From: JAQVXR01 sp050945755
Lineage (GTDB): Bacteria; Bacillota; Dehalobacteriia; Dehalobacteriales; Dehalobacteriaceae
NCBI GenBank assembly: GCA_050945755.1
Contig: JBMNTN010000008.1
Span: 1-53,826, forward strand
Direction: 5' to 3'
DNA length: 53,826 nt
In this document: positions 51,740-53,826 of the stretch, piece by piece
Numbering within the stretch: the first letter of the stretch is position 1
Layout of the letters: each line of letters begins with the position of its first letter
Position numbers and translations under genes: made by a program
Notes under the pieces: model-generated
What the model was told of the DNA's origin: nothing
Databases searched by the model: none
The model's input: the letters and a program-made list of their open reading frames with translations, nothing else

Positions 51740-52210
51740 ATGACAAGAGATGATTTTATTAAAAAGATCGATGAAAAATTGAAGCTCATCCGGATTGAAA
51801 GTGGTTATACCCAAGATAAAATGGCGGAAATATTGGGCGTTTCCAAAAAGACCCTGGTACAGATTGAAAAAGGCAGATCCAGCATTGGTTGGACGGGGGC
51901 AGTGGCCTTATGCACTATTTTTCGCAACAGTGAAGTACTGGAAATGACCTTTGGTGGGCAGCCACAAGATATCATCCTTTCCTTAGCTTTCACCGGTTAT
52001 GAAAGCAACGAAAAAACTTTGGGTGGGAAGGTGTGGTGGAGCAACATTACTGCCAGGGGAGAGTTTAAAGTGCAGCAGAATATTATTTCCGGTCACTATC
52101 GGATTCTCGATGGAGCGGACCGTCGGATATGCTCTTCCTTTGATTATCAATACATAGTAAAGAGACTAGAGGAGCTTTCCCCAAGCCGGGAGGTTTGCCA
52201 AGATGGGTGA
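51740..52210 (+). CDS. XRE-family transcriptional regulator
   Basis: The 156-residue protein has an N-terminal HTH (LKLIRIESGYTQDKMAEILGVSKKTLVQIEKGRSSIGW, residues 13-50) and a C-terminal region with GGKVWWSNITARGEFKVQQNIISGHYRILD that I do not recognise. ATG 51740 follows GGGGG. It overlaps the UbiA gene by 8 bp, so it probably controls that gene. Ligand unknown. Confidence 0.85.
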   Translation: MTRDDFIKKIDEKLKLIRIESGYTQDKMAEILGVSKKTLVQIEKGRSSIGWTGAVALCTIFRNSEVLEMTFGGQPQDIILSLAFTGYESNEKTLGGKVWWSNITARGEFKVQQNIISGHYRILDGADRRICSSFDYQYIVKRLEELSPSREVCQDG

Positions 52211-53180
52211 GTTTTTAAAGAATTATATTAAATCAATGCGGCTTTATTACGCGTTTATCACCGGGATTGCCGGCTGGATCGGGGTGGCATTTTACGAATA
52301 CATTGCTGCATCGCCTTATCAAACTGTAGAGGTGATGCCACAAACAGGGAAAAAAGTCATGATCCTGGTCATGCTTTTTCTCAGCTGGGGAATTAATCAG
52401 ATTATCAATGATTATCTGGGCTTGAAAGAAGACAGAGTCAATGCCAAGAGGCGTCCGATGGTCACAGGTGAACTGGATCCGCAAAAGGCATTATTATTAA
52501 CTGGGATACTTCTCTTGATGACTATGCTGGTCACATCCATCTATCTGGAACCGCTTGCCCTGATTCCGGCTATCCTAGGGGTAGCATTAAATGTCTTATA
52601 CGAATATGCTAAGGGGTACGGGGTCTGGGGGAATATCGTTTTCGGGCTGATGATTTCCATGTGCACTGCTTTTGGGTTTTTGGCCGCAGGCCCTACAGAG
52701 CCCCCGTATCTGACAACCGGCCGGGTTGCTGTACTCATACTTGTGGCAGTGCTGAACGGTTTGATGACATATTATACTTATTTTAAAGATTATGAAGGGG
52801 ATAAGCTGGCCGGTAAGAAAACACCGGTGGTCCGGCTGGGGGTGGAAAAATCTAAATACCTAGGCATGATATTAGCTTTTCTGCCGGCGGTGATTCTATT
52901 CCTTTGCTATTTTACTCGTATGCTTGACTCCCTGAACCAAATCTTTCTCTTCCTGGCCGGGCTCACCTTTTTTTTGGAAGTGTGGACAGGTTATCTTTAC
53001 TTTAAAAATCCCCGGGGAGAGGGTACGTATTATGCTTTGGCTGTTAATTTTCGGGCCTGCGCCTGTGGCCAGGCAGCTCTGATTGCTTTATTTAATACGG
53101 AGCTTGCTCTGATTCTATTTTTAGTAACATATATTTTTGTCGGCTTTCTTTTTGATCTGTACACTGACCCCCAGTCATAA
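52203..53180 (+). CDS. UbiA-family prenyltransferase
   Basis: The 325-residue membrane protein with about nine TM helices has both Asp-rich motifs of the UbiA family: NDYLGLKEDRVNAKRRP and YFKDYEGDKLAGKKTP. These bind Mg-prenyl diphosphate. The family makes menaquinone, haem O, archaeal-type lipids and other prenylated products. No men genes are next to it, so the acceptor is undetermined. It overlaps the XRE gene and lies 21 bp before an OYE-family gene. Confidence 0.87.
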   Translation: MGEFLKNYIKSMRLYYAFITGIAGWIGVAFYEYIAASPYQTVEVMPQTGKKVMILVMLFLSWGINQIINDYLGLKEDRVNAKRRPMVTGELDPQKALLLTGILLLMTMLVTSIYLEPLALIPAILGVALNVLYEYAKGYGVWGNIVFGLMISMCTAFGFLAAGPTEPPYLTTGRVAVLILVAVLNGLMTYYTYFKDYEGDKLAGKKTPVVRLGVEKSKYLGMILAFLPAVILFLCYFTRMLDSLNQIFLFLAGLTFFLEVWTGYLYFKNPRGEGTYYALAVNFRACACGQAALIALFNTELALILFLVTYIFVGFLFDLYTDPQS

Positions 53181-53201
53181 TACACAAAGGGGAGGACACT
53201 G

Positions 53202-53826
53202 ATGAAATTATTTGAGTACGCCCAACTCGGCCCCTGCTTGTTAAATAACAGGATTATTCGCTCCGCGACATTTGAAGGAATGGCGGATGACCAGGGCAGG
53301 CCTCTTCCTGCCTACCGGAAGCTTTATCAAGAATTAGCCTCGGGAGGAGTGGGCGGGATTATTACAGGATTTGTCTACGTCTCTCCCGAAGGGAAAGCGA
53401 TGCAGCCTGGTCAGGCTGGGCTGGACAGCGCAGAAAAGATCAATTGCTATTCGCCTGTGACAAAGGAAGTCCATCGATACGGGAGTAAAATTTTTCTCCA
53501 ATTGGCCCATACCGGCAGGCAGACGAGAAAAGAGGATACTGGGTTTGATGTCGTAGGGGCATCAAATAAAAAATCCCCTTATTTTGGCGGGTCTCCCCGG
53601 GAATTGTCCACAAAAGAGGTATACCAAATTGCCCGGCGCTTTGCAGACTCTGCGTTCTATGCGCAAGAGGCGGGATTTGACGGGGTTCAGGTTCATGCTG
53701 CCCACGGTTACTTGATCCATCAGTTTATCCTGCCTTCCATAAATCACAGAAAAGATGAGTTCGCTATTGATGGTGAGAGCGGCCTTGGTACCAAATTTTT
53801 CGAAGTAGTGCTTGCGGAGATTCGAA
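53202..53826 (+). CDS. NADH:flavin oxidoreductase (Old Yellow Enzyme family), 3' truncated by window
   Basis: About 208 residues of the N-terminal TIM-barrel are present: YAQLGPCLLNNRIIRSATFEGMAD, LASGGVGGIITGF, QLAHTGRQT and the FMN/substrate-binding HAAHGYLIHQFILP. The type is that of OYE-like oxidoreductases such as 2,4-dienoyl-CoA or bile-acid enoate reductases (BaiCD/FadH). ATG 53202 has GGGGAGG. It probably forms an operon with the prenyltransferase; the substrate is unknown. The gene runs off the right edge. Confidence 0.9.
   Translation, partial: MKLFEYAQLGPCLLNNRIIRSATFEGMADDQGRPLPAYRKLYQELASGGVGGIITGFVYVSPEGKAMQPGQAGLDSAEKINCYSPVTKEVHRYGSKIFLQLAHTGRQTRKEDTGFDVVGASNKKSPYFGGSPRELSTKEVYQIARRFADSAFYAQEAGFDGVQVHAAHGYLIHQFILPSINHRKDEFAIDGESGLGTKFFEVVLAEIR

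Overview
The window looks like a chromosomal segment of an anaerobic, low-to-moderate GC, Gram-positive bacterium of the Clostridia, probably Peptococcaceae-like. The grounds are AGGAGG-type ribosome binding sites on nearly every gene, frequent TTG/GTG starts, T-rich intrinsic terminators, an Hcp, a glycine-riboswitch-controlled glycine cleavage operon, a spore-coat-like cupin, and clostridial I-B cas genes and repeats. This placement is inference; there is no rRNA or tRNA in the window.

Layout. 1-939 is a CRISPR array cut by the left edge. Its 36-bp repeat has the ends typical of type V-B (Cas12b) repeats, and its leader-distal end lies at 939. 940-6855 holds small ORFs, an MFS exporter, a universal stress protein, an OPT peptide transporter and a P1/NylC-like peptidase. 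6878-10358 is an Fe-S/cysteine block: an IscR-like Rrf2 regulator, NifS/IscS, IscU and CysK, followed by a frameshifted scrap of a second rrf2 gene. 10596-14111 is pstSCAB without phoU. 14195-16324 has a cupin, a small anchored protein and RlmA. 16541-23713 is a tandem glycine riboswitch plus gcvT-gcvH-gcvPA-gcvPB-lpd-lplA, a complete glycine cleavage and lipoylation unit. 23758-28535 has a stalk-domain protein and then a Fec/Btu-type ABC importer with a CooT-type nickel protein. That importer sits behind a long structured leader ending in an attenuator hairpin and matches no riboswitch class I recognise. 28699-30619 holds a small membrane protein, a 2-hydroxyacid dehydrogenase and a DUF3784-like protein. 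30855-36098 is a two-subunit ATP-citrate lyase plus aconitase, a citrate-cleavage (reductive TCA-type) module that is unusual for Firmicutes. 36389-43020 is a complete Wadjet (JetABCD) plasmid-defence operon followed by two tiny paralogous genes. 43806-46386 has a PPOX-fold protein, a hotdog thioesterase and hcp. 46849-51158 is a type I-B Cascade operon (cas6-cas8b-cas11-cas7-cas5). 51381-53826 has two HTH regulators, a UbiA prenyltransferase and a truncated Old-Yellow-Enzyme gene.

The most interesting locus is 46718-51593. It encodes an apparently complete I-B crRNA-binding complex with a separately encoded small subunit, but no cas3, cas4, cas1 or cas2. Two degenerate repeats separated by one 32-nt spacer start 2 nt after the cas5 stop codon. 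A Cascade that can process and bind but has no nuclease beside it, next to a decayed one-spacer unit and an HTH gene, suggests a regulatory (CreA/CreR-like) role or a recent deletion. Second-line targets are the orphan leader RNA at 25100-25322, the twin mini-proteins behind Wadjet, and a 20-bp palindrome about 41-42 bp upstream of the inferred hcp start point.
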